Origin: [Clostridium] asparagiforme DSM 15981
GTDB taxonomy: Bacteria > Bacillota > Clostridia > Lachnospirales > Lachnospiraceae
NCBI GenBank assembly: GCA_025149125.1
Contig: CP102272.1
Location: forward strand, 744,001 to 808,000
Direction: 5' to 3'
Length of the DNA: 64,000 nt
Shown here in pieces: positions 18,570 through 27,080 of the stretch. The notes under the pieces are model-generated. The model was not told where the DNA came from and made no database searches. It saw only the letters and a program-made list of their open reading frames with translations. The stretch's first letter is position 1. The number at the start of each line of letters is the position of its first letter. The translations under genes were made by a program, and so were the position numbers.

Positions 18570-19196
18570 ATGATGGATGCACAGGGATTGGCGGGCGCGA
18601 TGGGCGCGGTCGCCGGCAAAATTGAGGAAAACAAGGAGTATCTGACCAGGCTGGACCAGCTCAATGGGGACGGGGACCTGGGGATTTCCATGAGCGAGGG
18701 GTTTAAGGCCGTGGATATGCTGCTGGAGATTTCCGAGGAGAAGGACTTGGGGAAATTGCTCATGAAGGCGGGGAACGCGTTTAACGAGGCCGCTCCGTCC
18801 AGTTTGGGAACGATTCTCTCCTTTGGTCTGACCGGCATGGCGAAAGCTCTGAAGGGAACCCGGGAAGCCGGAGGGGAGCAGATCGCCGTCGCTCTGAGGG
18901 CCGGTGTGGACAAGATTATGGAGAAAGCCGGTTCCAAACCGGGGGAGCGGACGATCCTGGATTCGCTGTGTCCGGCGGTGGAAGCCTACGCCGGGGCGCT
19001 GGGAATGGAAACCTGTCCCCTGGAAGCGGCGGCCAAAGCGGCCGCCGCGGGTGCTGAAGCCACAAAGCAGATGAAGCCGGTCCACGGGCGGGCGGCGTAC
19101 TACGGTGAGAAATGCCTGGGAAATCCCGACGGGGGCGCCGTGGTGGGACAACTGATTTTTGAGGCGTTAAGCAGGTATGAAGCCGCACGCAAATAA
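18570..19196 (+). CDS. dhaL: DhaL-type kinase nucleotide-binding subunit
   Basis: 208 aa. Asp29, Asp34 and Asp36 (LDQLNGDGDLG) form the Mg-ADP site seen in E. coli DhaL as D30/D35/D37. The C-terminal HGRAAYYGE-x7-DGGA matches the family's RASYLGE-DPGA end. Last gene of the sigma-54-controlled operon. Provides nucleotide binding and phosphate transfer to the substrate held by DhaK. Confidence 0.9.
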   Translation: MMDAQGLAGAMGAVAGKIEENKEYLTRLDQLNGDGDLGISMSEGFKAVDMLLEISEEKDLGKLLMKAGNAFNEAAPSSLGTILSFGLTGMAKALKGTREAGGEQIAVALRAGVDKIMEKAGSKPGERTILDSLCPAVEAYAGALGMETCPLEAAAKAAAAGAEATKQMKPVHGRAAYYGEKCLGNPDGGAVVGQLIFEALSRYEAARK

Positions 19197-19258
19197 TCAG
19201 AATATTCATAATATTTTGATTATAAAACTAAAAATATTGATTTTATAAAAGAAAAGTA

Positions 19259-19287
19259 TTGACAAAATGCGAGAAAACCCCTATACT
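19259..19287 (+). promoter_or_regulatory. Strong sigma-A promoter with no gene behind it
   Basis: TTGACA-N17-TATACT. It is one of the best -35/-10 matches in the window, yet no convincing coding frame starts in the following 500 bases. Confidence 0.8.
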
Positions 19288-19293
19288 ATAACT

Positions 19294-19645
19294 AACAAAA
19301 GAAGTGAAATATAAAAGAAGGAGGTACAAAAGAGGACTTTCGTTTTTATTATAATTGAAGAATTATAATAAAAACAAAGCATAGGAAATCTGTTCAAGGA
19401 AATGTTCATAACAGGAAACCAAATCCAGAATTGCACTCATTCATTTTCAAAAACCGAAGTAATGGTCAAGGAACGGAAACGGATTTATAATATGACGAGA
19501 AAGTATTATAAAGACGAAATTTGATCACAAAAAGGTGAAAATCAATCAGACAATATCTGTAAATGGAAAACCGGATGAACAGAGTAAGAACAGAAGTGGA
19601 AACAGGTATCGAGGAAGAGAAATCGGAATCGATACCTGTTTTCGT
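19294..19645 (+). ncRNA. Candidate noncoding RNA (about 350 nt)
   Basis: This AT-rich, purine-rich stretch fills the ~600-bp gap after dhaL. It starts at a strong promoter. It contains a perfect 15-bp hairpin at 19342-19375 (GTTTTTATTATAATT, loop GAAG) and ends in a 12-bp stem AACAGGTATCGA / TCGATACCTGTT (19601-19640) followed by TTTTCGTGTG. An AAGGAGG-like site near 19320 has no start codon opening a useful frame behind it. I cannot match it to a named RNA family; a long leader of the following TraX gene is the alternative. Confidence 0.45.
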
Positions 19646-19724
19646 GTGTGTAAAAACGGATGGTAGGATGGTGGGACACAGCGTGTGGGCCAGGCGCCGT
19701 GTGGAACGGCCGGACGTCTGTGGA

Positions 19725-19753
19725 TTGACGGATGGCGCCTCAGGTATTAAACT
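19725..19753 (+). promoter_or_regulatory. Sigma-A promoter of the TraX-like gene
   Basis: TTGACG-N17-TAAACT, 39 bp before the ATG. The spacer overlaps the right arm of a short AGGCGCC/GGCGCCT inverted repeat. Confidence 0.55.
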
Positions 19754-19791
19754 GAAGTACATATGAGGGACAGGAAGGGAGCTGGGAAGTG

Positions 19792-20580
19792 ATGGAGAGA
19801 GCGGTGCCGGTCAAAGCCGGGAAATGGACAGGAAGAGGGCTTAGCGGAGCGGCGCTTAAGCGTCTTGCAGTCATTTCCATGCTTGCGGACCATTTTGCGG
19901 TGGTATTTCTGGAAAACGGGCTGCTGTATCAGATGGATCACGCCTGGGCGGCCCTGCACGTGGACCCAGCCGTTTACGGACTTCTGCTGCGGGTGATACT
20001 GGGGCTGCGGATCCTCGGCCGGATTGCCTTTCCGGTGTACTGCTTCCTGCTGGTTCAGGGCTTTCTGCACACCAGGCATTACGGGGCCTATCTGAGGAAT
20101 CTGATCCTGTTCGCGCTGATCTCGGAGATTCCCTTTGACGTAGCCGTCATGGGGACGCTGTTTGAGCCTGAGGTCCAGAATATCTACTGGACCCTGGCCA
20201 TCGGTCTGGCGGGGCTGCAGTTTATGCGCAGGGCGGAACGGTTCGCTGGGGAGGTCCGTTGGTTTGCCTGGGGAGCGGTGATGCTGGTGGCGGGAGCGGT
20301 TGGACATTTTTTGCGGGTGGATTATGGCTGGGCAGGCACGGTGTTGATTCTGGTCCTGTATCTGGCGCGGGACAGCCGGGCGCTACTGTTTCTGACGGTG
20401 CTGCTGTTCGGTCTCATGACCATGCCGCCTGAAGTCTTGATCGGGGTGGCGGCGGCCGGACTGCTGATCTGCCTGTACAATGGCCGCCGGGGAACGATCC
20501 GCCATAAGCTGTTCTACTACTGGTTTTACCCGGTCCATTTGGGCGCGTTGTGGGCCCTCGGGGGGCTTTTACTGCAGTAG
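19792..20580 (+). CDS. TraX family membrane protein
   Basis: 262 aa, polytopic. After a basic N-terminus comes LKRLAVISMLADHFAVVF, then RILGRIAFPVYCFLLVQGFLHT and HKLFYYWFYPVHL at the end: the pattern of the TraX family. TraX was first described as the F-pilin N-acetyltransferase, but chromosomal Clostridia copies lack pilus genes and are thought to be membrane acyltransferase-like proteins. Start at the ATG; a GTG three bases earlier is possible. Confidence 0.8.
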   Translation: MERAVPVKAGKWTGRGLSGAALKRLAVISMLADHFAVVFLENGLLYQMDHAWAALHVDPAVYGLLLRVILGLRILGRIAFPVYCFLLVQGFLHTRHYGAYLRNLILFALISEIPFDVAVMGTLFEPEVQNIYWTLAIGLAGLQFMRRAERFAGEVRWFAWGAVMLVAGAVGHFLRVDYGWAGTVLILVLYLARDSRALLFLTVLLFGLMTMPPEVLIGVAAAGLLICLYNGRRGTIRHKLFYYWFYPVHLGALWALGGLLLQ

Positions 20581-20663
20581 CCCGGCCGCGCCCCCGCGCC
20601 CGTCGCCACCCTCCGCGCCACCCGCGCCCCTTATTACCGCCCCCTCTTCTTCCACCCCGGACT
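20581..20663 (+). other. C-rich, G-poor stretch after the TraX-like gene
   Basis: Roughly half the bases are C on this strand, far above the surroundings, with little G in the second half. It could be a Rho loading (rut-like) region ending traX transcription, since no hairpin terminator is present. Confidence 0.35.
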
Positions 20664-20706
20664 TGCCATAGAATAAGAAATATGATAGGATTGGTTGTAT
20701 AAACAA
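20663..20706 (+). promoter_or_regulatory. Promoter and possible operator of the GntR gene
   Basis: TTGCCA-N17-TAGGAT (20663-20691), followed at once by TTGTATAAACAA (20695-20706), an imperfect palindrome at the start of the transcript. GntR/HutC regulators usually repress their own promoters at such sites. Confidence 0.5.
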
Positions 20707-20723
20707 GTTGGGAGACAAAAAAC

Positions 20724-21446
20724 ATGGCCAAGACAAAATATGATCAGATATACGCCGAGCTCAGAGCGCGGATCGAACAGCAGGAGTACGGCTTTCAGGA
20801 GCTGCTCCCCTCGGAAAATACGCTGGTGAAGGAGTACGGCTGTTCGCGCAACACGGTGCGGCGGGCCATCGGCCGGCTGGCGGACGAGGGATACGTCCAG
20901 AGCCTGCACGGCAAGGGAGTGCGGATTATTTACCAGCCGGGCCAGCTTTCAGAGTTTATGCTGAGCGGCATCGAGAGTCTAAAGGAGGCCGTTGCGCGCA
21001 ATCAGAAGGAATACCGCACAAAGGTGGTGTGCTTTGCGGAGCTGACGGTGGACCAGCGGATCAGCGCCAGGACCACCTTCCCGGTGGGGGCGGAGATCTA
21101 CTACATCCAGCGGGTGCGATACATTGACGGGGAAGCGCTGATTCTGGACCACAACTATTTTTTGAAGGAGGTGGCCCGGGACCTGACGCCGGAGATTGCG
21201 GAGCAGTCCATCTATGCTTATCTGGAGCAGGAGCTGGGGGAAAACATCGTGACCACCAAACGCAAGGTGACGGTGGAGCGGGCCAGTCAGATTGACGAGA
21301 TGTATCTGGAATTGGGGGATTACAACTGTCTGGCGGTGGTCAGCAGTATGACCTACAACGCGGACGGCGTGATGTTTGAGTTTACCCAGTCCAGGCACAG
21401 GCCGGATAAATTCGCCTTTTACGATTTAGCCCATCGGGTCAAATAA
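20724..21446 (+). CDS. GntR/HutC family transcriptional regulator
   Basis: 240 aa. Residues 1-70 are the winged helix (LPSENTLVKEYGCSRNTVRRAI, DEGYVQSLHGKGVRI). The rest is a UTRA effector domain ending in FEFTQSRHRPDKFAF, the typical HutC-subfamily finish. TreR- and sugar-regulator relatives bind phosphorylated sugars. Likely target is itself and perhaps the AEC transporter 58 bp downstream. Confidence 0.88.
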   Translation: MAKTKYDQIYAELRARIEQQEYGFQELLPSENTLVKEYGCSRNTVRRAIGRLADEGYVQSLHGKGVRIIYQPGQLSEFMLSGIESLKEAVARNQKEYRTKVVCFAELTVDQRISARTTFPVGAEIYYIQRVRYIDGEALILDHNYFLKEVARDLTPEIAEQSIYAYLEQELGENIVTTKRKVTVERASQIDEMYLELGDYNCLAVVSSMTYNADGVMFEFTQSRHRPDKFAFYDLAHRVK

Positions 21447-21504
21447 GATTCCGGGAAACAGTCAATGCTGACAGAGCAAAACGCTCCGGAATGGGGAGGA
21501 AGAG

Positions 21505-22416
21505 ATGGCGGAGATATTGATGAAAGCCGCCTCGTTTGTGGCAATCATTGCAATGGGATATTGTCTCAGGCGGGCCGGCTTTTTTAAAGAGAGTGATTTT
21601 GGCCTGTTGTCGAAGATCGTGTTAAAGATTACGCTGCCCGCGGCGATTGTGACCAATTTTTCGAAAATTGAGCTGGACCCCTCCATGCTGGGGCTGGCGC
21701 TGCCGGGATTTCTGGGAGGCGCGTTTTTGATCCTGCTGGCGCTGGCGCTCAATGCGCATAAGAGCCGGGATTCGCGGGCGTTCGATATCCTGAACCTGTC
21801 GGGTTACAACATCGGCAATTTTACCATGCCCTTCGCCCAGGGATTTCTGGGGCCAATGGGGGTGGCGGCCACAAGCCTGTTCGACACCGGCAACGCCTTT
21901 GTCTGCCTGGGCGGCTCATACAGTCTGGCGGTGATCGCCAAGGGGGAGAAGGGCGGATTTTCCGTGCAAAACATTGTCAGGACCATGCTGCGGTCCGTGC
22001 CCTTTGACACGTACCTGTTCATGACCATCTTGTCCCTGCTGCACTGGAGGCTGCCGGAATGCGTGGTGAATTTCAGCGGGATCGTGGGCGGCGCCAACTC
22101 GTTTATGGCCATGCTGATGATCGGCGTGGGCTTTAAAGTTTCGGGCAGCAGAAGCCAGACCGGCCGGATTGTGAAGACGCTGGGGATCCGCTACGGGGTG
22201 TCCGCAGCCCTGGCGGCCGCCTATCTGTTTCTGCTTCCCATCGGCCTGGAGTACCGCCAGGCGCTGGTGATACTGGCCTTCAGCCCCATTGCATCGTCGT
22301 CCCCCGCGTACACGGGTTTGATTAAGGGGGACGTGGGTCTGGCCAGCGCCATCAATTCCCTGTCCATTGTGATCAGCCTGGTGCTCATCACAGGGGCTCT
22401 GCTGTTGATGCTGTGA
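21505..22416 (+). CDS. AEC family transporter (auxin efflux carrier-like)
   Basis: 303 aa with about ten membrane segments. Family features are an N-terminal half FVAIIAMGYCLRRAGF, the central LSGYNIGNFTMPF and SPIASSSPAYTGL near the end. Members export or import organic anions such as malate; the substrate here is unknown. Ribosome site GGGGAGG. Confidence 0.85.
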   Translation: MAEILMKAASFVAIIAMGYCLRRAGFFKESDFGLLSKIVLKITLPAAIVTNFSKIELDPSMLGLALPGFLGGAFLILLALALNAHKSRDSRAFDILNLSGYNIGNFTMPFAQGFLGPMGVAATSLFDTGNAFVCLGGSYSLAVIAKGEKGGFSVQNIVRTMLRSVPFDTYLFMTILSLLHWRLPECVVNFSGIVGGANSFMAMLMIGVGFKVSGSRSQTGRIVKTLGIRYGVSAALAAAYLFLLPIGLEYRQALVILAFSPIASSSPAYTGLIKGDVGLASAINSLSIVISLVLITGALLLML

Positions 22417-22465
22417 GGTTCACGGGGACCGGATCTTTGGGCCGGAGGCATTTTCCCACGGCGTC

Positions 22466-22570
22466 ATGGGGGACGGGGCGGCGTGCATTCAGGCGGTGAT
22501 CCAGTCAGTGATCCAGTCAGTGATCCAGTCGGTGATCCAGGCGGTCATCCGGGCAATCATCCAGGAATAA
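22466..22570 (+). CDS. Possible 34-aa amphipathic peptide encoded by 12-bp repeats
   Basis: Six 12-bp units (consensus CAGTGATCCAGT, 22494-22565) lie in an open frame from ATG 22466 to TAA 22568. The frame gives a short head followed by repeated V-I-Q-S/A tetrapeptides. Such periodicity would make an amphipathic helix or beta strand. GGAGG lies 17 bases upstream, a long spacing. It could be a real small peptide or simply a slippage-prone repeat before the next promoter. Confidence 0.3.
   Translation: MGDGAACIQAVIQSVIQSVIQSVIQAVIRAIIQE
22494..22565. repeat. 12-bp tandem repeat, six units
   Basis: Units read CGGTGATCCAGT, CAGTGATCCAGT (twice), CGGTGATCCAGG, CGGTCATCCGGG and CAATCATCCAGG, decaying to the right. 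The array ends 10 bp before the -35 of the glf promoter. Confidence 0.85.
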
Positions 22571-22620
22571 GGGGATTTACTTTTTCCGGCGCGCATAGTA
22601 CAATGATGGGAGCGAAAAGG
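22571..22620 (+). promoter_or_regulatory. Promoter module copy 1 (before glf)
   Basis: TTTACT-N17-TACAAT with a GATGGGAGCGAA start region. 47 of 50 bases are identical to 29611-29660, which precedes the flippase gene. A hairpin CCGCAG / CTGCGG (22625-22641) follows in the leader. Confidence 0.8.
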
Positions 22621-22676
22621 CTGTCCGCAGTTGTGCTGCGGCCGCCGGTTTTTTGATCCGGAAAGGAGATTGCCAG

Positions 22677-23777
22677 ATGAAGCATTACGACTATATATTG
22701 GTGGGAAGCGGACTGTACGCGGGGGTATTTGCCTGGTACGCGAAACGGCGGGGGAAGACCTGCCTGGTGCTGGAGCGCCGGGACCACATCGGCGGAAACG
22801 TGTACTGCGAGGACGTGGAGGGCATCCATGTGCACAAGTACGGCGCTCATATTTTCCACACCAGTAACAAAAAGGTGTGGGAGTTCGTGAACTCCCTGGC
22901 CGAGTTCAACCGCTACACCAACAGTCCGGTGGCCAATTATAAAGGGGAAATGTATAACATGCCCTTCAATATGAACACCTTCAGCAAGATGTGGGGTGTG
23001 TGCACCCCCGCGCAGGCGAAGGCCAGGATCGACGAGCAGCGCTCTGGGGTAACCGGGGAGCCGAAGAACCTGGAGGAGCAGGCCATCAGCCTGGTGGGCC
23101 GGGACATTTATGAGAAGCTGGTGAAGGGCTACACGGAGAAGCAGTGGGGCCGGGACTGCCGGGAGCTGCCCGCGTTTATCATCAAGCGGCTGCCGGTGCG
23201 CTACACCTATGACAACAACTATTTCAACGATCTGTACCAGGGAATCCCCATCGGCGGATACAATGTGATCATCGACAAGCTGTTTGCGGGCTGCGATATC
23301 GAGACGGGCGTGGATTACCTGGAGAATAAGGCCCGCTACGACGCGATGGGCGATATGGTGGTCTACACCGGTACCATCGACGCCTATTTCGGCTACTGCT
23401 TCGGCAAGCTGGAATACCGGTCCCTGCGCTTTGAGTCCGAGGTGTTGGACGAGGAGAACCACCAGGGCGTTGCGGTGGTAAACTACACGGATCGGGAGAC
23501 TCCCTATACCCGGATCATCGAGCACAAGCATTTTGAGTTCGGAACCCAGCCCAGGACTGTGATCACCAGGGAATATCCGGTGAGCTGGGAGGAGGGCATG
23601 GAGCCCTACTACCCAGTCAACGACGAAACGAACCAGGCCCTGTACCAAAGGTACGCAGAGCTGGCGGCAAACGAGGAGAATGTGATTTTCGGAGGCAGGC
23701 TGGGAGAGTATAAGTATTATGATATGGACAAGGTAATCGAGTCCGCAATGAAGAAGGCGGAGGCCGTGTTTGGCTGA
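22677..23777 (+). CDS. glf: UDP-galactopyranose mutase
   Basis: 366 aa flavoenzyme that interconverts UDP-galactopyranose and UDP-galactofuranose for surface glycans. N-terminal FAD motif VGSGLYAG (about 9-16), then ERRDHIGGN. Conserved family segments include HKYGAHIFHT, YTEKQWG and RLPVRYTYDNNYF. Start set by AAAGGAG nine bases upstream. First gene behind promoter copy 1; implies a Galf-containing polymer. Confidence 0.95.
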   Translation: MKHYDYILVGSGLYAGVFAWYAKRRGKTCLVLERRDHIGGNVYCEDVEGIHVHKYGAHIFHTSNKKVWEFVNSLAEFNRYTNSPVANYKGEMYNMPFNMNTFSKMWGVCTPAQAKARIDEQRSGVTGEPKNLEEQAISLVGRDIYEKLVKGYTEKQWGRDCRELPAFIIKRLPVRYTYDNNYFNDLYQGIPIGGYNVIIDKLFAGCDIETGVDYLENKARYDAMGDMVVYTGTIDAYFGYCFGKLEYRSLRFESEVLDEENHQGVAVVNYTDRETPYTRIIEHKHFEFGTQPRTVITREYPVSWEEGMEPYYPVNDETNQALYQRYAELAANEENVIFGGRLGEYKYYDMDKVIESAMKKAEAVFG

Positions 23778-23803
23778 AGCCGGGAAGCGCAGGGAAAGCA
23801 GAC

Positions 23804-24856
23804 ATGATCACGGTGCTGGTAGCCGCATACAACGGTGAAGCTTATATCAGAGAACAGATGGATTCCATTCTGGCCCAGAGCCAGGGTGGGATCCATATTG
23901 TAGTGTCCGACGACTGCTCCTCGGACCGGACGCCGGAAATACTGGAGGAATACTGCGCCCGGTACCCGGGACGGGTGACGGCAATCCGCCGGGAGAAGCC
24001 CTCGGGCGGCGCGGCGGCCCATTTTTTGGAACTTCTATCGGAGCTGGCGCGGGCGGAGACGAAGCCTGACGTGGCCGTTGCCGGACGCGAGCAGGCCGGG
24101 GCAGAGGAGTTTACTGCGAGCGGTTACGGCGGTTCCGTGAAGGATCACCTGCCGGTGGCCGCGGCCGGAGCGGACTACTTCATGCTCAGCGACCAGGACG
24201 ACGTCTGGCTGCCGCAGAAGGCGGAGAAGCTTCTGATGTGCATGCAGGAGCTGGAGGCCGGTCTTAAGCCGGGGACTCCGGCGCTGGCCCATTCGGACCT
24301 GGCGGTGGTGGATGAAAGCCTGCGGGTGGTGGCCCACAGCTTTTTTAAATACCAGAAGATTTCCCCGGAACGCACCGCGCTGCCGCAGCTTCTGGTGCAG
24401 AACAATGTGACCGGAGGCGCGGTGATGATCAACCGGCCTATGTTGGAGCTGCTAAAGGACCTTCCGCAGGTATGCCTGATGCACGACGCCTGGTTGGCCC
24501 TTCTGGCCTCCTGCTTCGGGGCCATCGGCTGGGTGAAGGAACCCCTTTACCTCTACCGCCAGCATGGGTCCAACACCCTGGGCGCGGAAAAAGGGGACAA
24601 TCTGCAGGGGATGCGGGACCGCCTGGAGGACGGCAGCGGGGCCAGGGAGAACTACCGGAGGATGTTCGGCCAGGCCCGGTGCCTGCTGGAGCTGTTTGCG
24701 GACCGCCTGAGCGGGGAGCAGAAGGAGCTTCTGGCCGCGTTTGTGGAAATCCCCCGCATGGGGAAGGTACGGCGGATTCGGACGATCCTGAAATACGGGT
24801 TTACGAAAAACACGTGGTTTCGGACCCTGGGGCAGATGCTCATGATCGGGGACTGA
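23804..24856 (+). CDS. GT2 family glycosyltransferase
   Basis: 350 aa GT-A enzyme. ITVLVAAYNGEAYI at the start, VSDDCSSDRT (about 37-46), and the metal-site SDQDDVW near residue 129. Compared with rhamnosyl/galactosyltransferases of this group, it carries an extra Ala/Gly-rich stretch of about 35 residues between GGAAAHF and the SDQDD motif. In an operon with glf, so Galf transfer is a reasonable guess. The last 17 bp overlap the convergent regulator gene. Confidence 0.85.
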   Translation: MITVLVAAYNGEAYIREQMDSILAQSQGGIHIVVSDDCSSDRTPEILEEYCARYPGRVTAIRREKPSGGAAAHFLELLSELARAETKPDVAVAGREQAGAEEFTASGYGGSVKDHLPVAAAGADYFMLSDQDDVWLPQKAEKLLMCMQELEAGLKPGTPALAHSDLAVVDESLRVVAHSFFKYQKISPERTALPQLLVQNNVTGGAVMINRPMLELLKDLPQVCLMHDAWLALLASCFGAIGWVKEPLYLYRQHGSNTLGAEKGDNLQGMRDRLEDGSGARENYRRMFGQARCLLELFADRLSGEQKELLAAFVEIPRMGKVRRIRTILKYGFTKNTWFRTLGQMLMIGD

Positions 24857-26885
24857 GGCGGGGAATTAAATATTCCAGGACGATCCGGTTTCCCTCCGGA
24901 CTTAAGGCGGTGCCGCCGCGGCCCCTGCGCGGGAGCAGGCAGCCCTCGCTGGTCAGGTATTCCAGCATGGTCCGCACCTCATACTCGGTGAAGCTGTTTC
25001 CCAGAACTTCCATCAGCCGGGTCCGGCCCATGGGGCGCTCGCGCAGGGCGTTTAAGATGGAAAAGCACAGCTTCCGGCTGCGCAGGGGCAGCTCCTGAAA
25101 GATCGGGGGTACCTCCCGGGCCGGGCCGGGTTCAGGACCGGGGACGTAGCCGGAAGGCAGGTCCCGGCTGGAAAGGGGGCCGTCCGTCATGTAGGCCATG
25201 TACTCTACACAGTTTTTCAACTCCCGGATATTTCCCCTCCAGGTCTGGGCGGACAGGGCCTTGAGAAGCTCCTGGCTCATGGGATGGGAGCCGGGAACCT
25301 GGGACAGAATGGCGGCGGCCAGCAGGGGAATGTCTCCGGGCCTCTCCCGGAGAGGCGGCAGATGGAGGGAGAACATTCCGATGCGGTAATACAAATCCAT
25401 TCGGAACAGATTTTCCTCCATCATCTGTTTCAAGTCCCGGTTGGTGGCGGCGATGATCCGCACGTCCACCGGTATGGTGCTGGTGCTGCCCACCCTGCGG
25501 ATCTCCTTTTCCTGGAGCACCCGCAGCAGCTGGGCCTGCAGGTCAAAGGGCATGTCTCCGATTTCGTCCAGGAAAATGGTTCCGGTGTGGGCGAACTCGA
25601 ACAGGCCCTTTTTTCCGCCCTTTTTGGCCCCGGTGAAGGAACCCTCCTCATAGCCGAACAGCTCGCTCTCCAGCAGGTCCCGGGAAAGGGAGGCGCAGTT
25701 GATAGCGATAAAGGGCTTTTCACAGCGGCTGGAAGCGTTGTGGATGGAGTGGGCGAACAGCTCCTTGCCGGTGCCGGTTTCGCCGGTGATGAGCACCGGG
25801 TAGTCCGTGGCCGCCATGCGCCGGGCGTGCCGTATGCACTCGGACATGGCCTGGCTGTCGCCCAGAATGTCGGAAAACGTATATTTGGCGGTGTATTTCT
25901 TCTGCACCGAGTCCAGACGGATCTTCTGCTCCAGCTTTTCGATGTTCTGAACGTCCTTGAGTACGATCAGAAATCCGCTGTGGTTGTTATAGTAATAGAA
26001 GCTGCGCTTGGACAGGGTGAAAGCCTGTCCGGTGGCCGCGATGTGGATGATCTTGTGGTCAAATGCCTCCGGCCCCGCCATCTGCCGGGTCAGCTCCTCG
26101 GGCAGATAGTTTAACAGGTCCGGGGACTGCCGGAGCCCGGGGTCTAAGTTCAGCATGGAGTGGAAGGCGTTGTTCTCAAAGATGGGCCTTCCGGCGTTGG
26201 ACAGAAACAGGATGCCGTCCTCGATCTCGTCGATCATCATGGACAGCATATCCTTCAGCCGGGACACATTGTCCAGGGGCGTGGTGAGAAAGTCGTGGCT
26301 CATGATATCCCGGGACAGATGGTAGAGGCGTTCGATCAGGGCTTCACTTTTCAGGCGCAGCACCACCATCAGGGACATGAAGGTGTCCAGGGAGATGCGC
26401 CGCCATCCCAGATCCACCACCTGCCGGACATGTTCGGGGATAAAACGGGTCTGGCCCGGGGTGATGGCAATATCCAGGTTCGGGTCGCTGGCACAGCCCG
26501 GGTAAAAGGGCACGAAATCGATATGGTTCACGCCGATCTGATACAGGTAGGTGGCCATGTCGAAGGAGGCGGTTTTGTTGGTGGTGATGAGGAAGGCCCG
26601 GGTGCCCTTGGGCAGATCCATTAACCTCTGGTAGGCGGCCTTGGTCAGAACCTTGGAGCCGTGTATGATCTCGATTTCCTCTTTCAAATGTGGGGTCAGG
26701 CGGTTGTTGGAGATGGGGGAGAGGGTTAAAACGGCGTCCCCGGACAGGCCGTTTCCCAACCCCTCGCATATGGTGTGGATTTCAATGTCCACGGCGTCGC
26801 CGAAGAAGTCCAGAAGCTCCCGGCGGTAGTGCATTCCGTTGGACTGGTCGTAGGTGATTAATATTAGTTTTCGTCTGTTCGTCAC
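24840..26885 (-). CDS. Sigma-54-dependent activator of the YjiH/YjiG-M20 operon
   Basis: 681 aa from a GTG with GGGAGG upstream; a longer frame exists but has no ribosome site. Residues 1-190 form an unfamiliar sensor region (ILITYDQ at the start). A PAS-like domain follows (about 210-300). The AAA+ domain has GETGTGKE near 366 and the sigma-54 contact loop as GSFTGA near 413, a known tolerated variant of GAFTGA. Unlike most of the family there is no Fis helix-turn-helix; the last ~70 residues look like a winged helix (RTRLMEVLG, ending TALSPEGNRIVLEYL). It is divergent from the operon that carries a sigma-54 promoter. Confidence 0.85.
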   Translation of the reverse strand: MTNRRKLILITYDQSNGMHYRRELLDFFGDAVDIEIHTICEGLGNGLSGDAVLTLSPISNNRLTPHLKEEIEIIHGSKVLTKAAYQRLMDLPKGTRAFLITTNKTASFDMATYLYQIGVNHIDFVPFYPGCASDPNLDIAITPGQTRFIPEHVRQVVDLGWRRISLDTFMSLMVVLRLKSEALIERLYHLSRDIMSHDFLTTPLDNVSRLKDMLSMMIDEIEDGILFLSNAGRPIFENNAFHSMLNLDPGLRQSPDLLNYLPEELTRQMAGPEAFDHKIIHIAATGQAFTLSKRSFYYYNNHSGFLIVLKDVQNIEKLEQKIRLDSVQKKYTAKYTFSDILGDSQAMSECIRHARRMAATDYPVLITGETGTGKELFAHSIHNASSRCEKPFIAINCASLSRDLLESELFGYEEGSFTGAKKGGKKGLFEFAHTGTIFLDEIGDMPFDLQAQLLRVLQEKEIRRVGSTSTIPVDVRIIAATNRDLKQMMEENLFRMDLYYRIGMFSLHLPPLRERPGDIPLLAAAILSQVPGSHPMSQELLKALSAQTWRGNIRELKNCVEYMAYMTDGPLSSRDLPSGYVPGPEPGPAREVPPIFQELPLRSRKLCFSILNALRERPMGRTRLMEVLGNSFTEYEVRTMLEYLTSEGCLLPRRGRGGTALSPEGNRIVLEYLIPRLSPRS

Positions 26886-26969
26886 TGGTCTCCCTCCCGG
26901 ATGAATTGGATGCTTCCATTTTACCATTATAATGAGTTTCCGGGGAGATTGCAAGAACAATAGGATGAA

Positions 26970-27007
26970 AATGGGTTTTTATAGGATGAATCCTGTAAAA
27001 GCCCATT
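26970..27007. promoter_or_regulatory. Palindromic activator site between divergent genes
   Basis: 18-base arms with a 2-bp spacer: left AATGGGTTTTTATAGGAT, right ATCCTGTAAAAGCCCATT, 16 of 18 pairs. Centred about 95 bp upstream of the sigma-54 promoter. TTTTTTT follows on the plus strand, so a terminator is a less likely alternative. Confidence 0.68.
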
Positions 27008-27080
27008 TTTTTATGGAGCGGGAAAGAAAAAAATGCGAGAAAAATGCGGAAATACCGTGAAAATTAGCGCGGAATAAAAG

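Noticed and set aside
17534..18937. 467-codon open frame on the minus strand
   Set aside because: Antisense to dhaK and dhaL, whose motifs are clear. Composition rich in His/Arg/Pro/Leu, typical of a GC-rich shadow.
19563..19766. 67-aa plus-strand frame in the gap before the TraX-like gene
   Set aside because: No ribosome site, crosses the terminal stem and the next promoter, and has no recognisable fold.
22494..22565. CRISPR-like direct repeats
   Set aside because: 12-bp units with no spacers. The 28-bp (45488) and 72-bp (63229) arrays are also head-to-tail with no spacers, and no cas genes are present.
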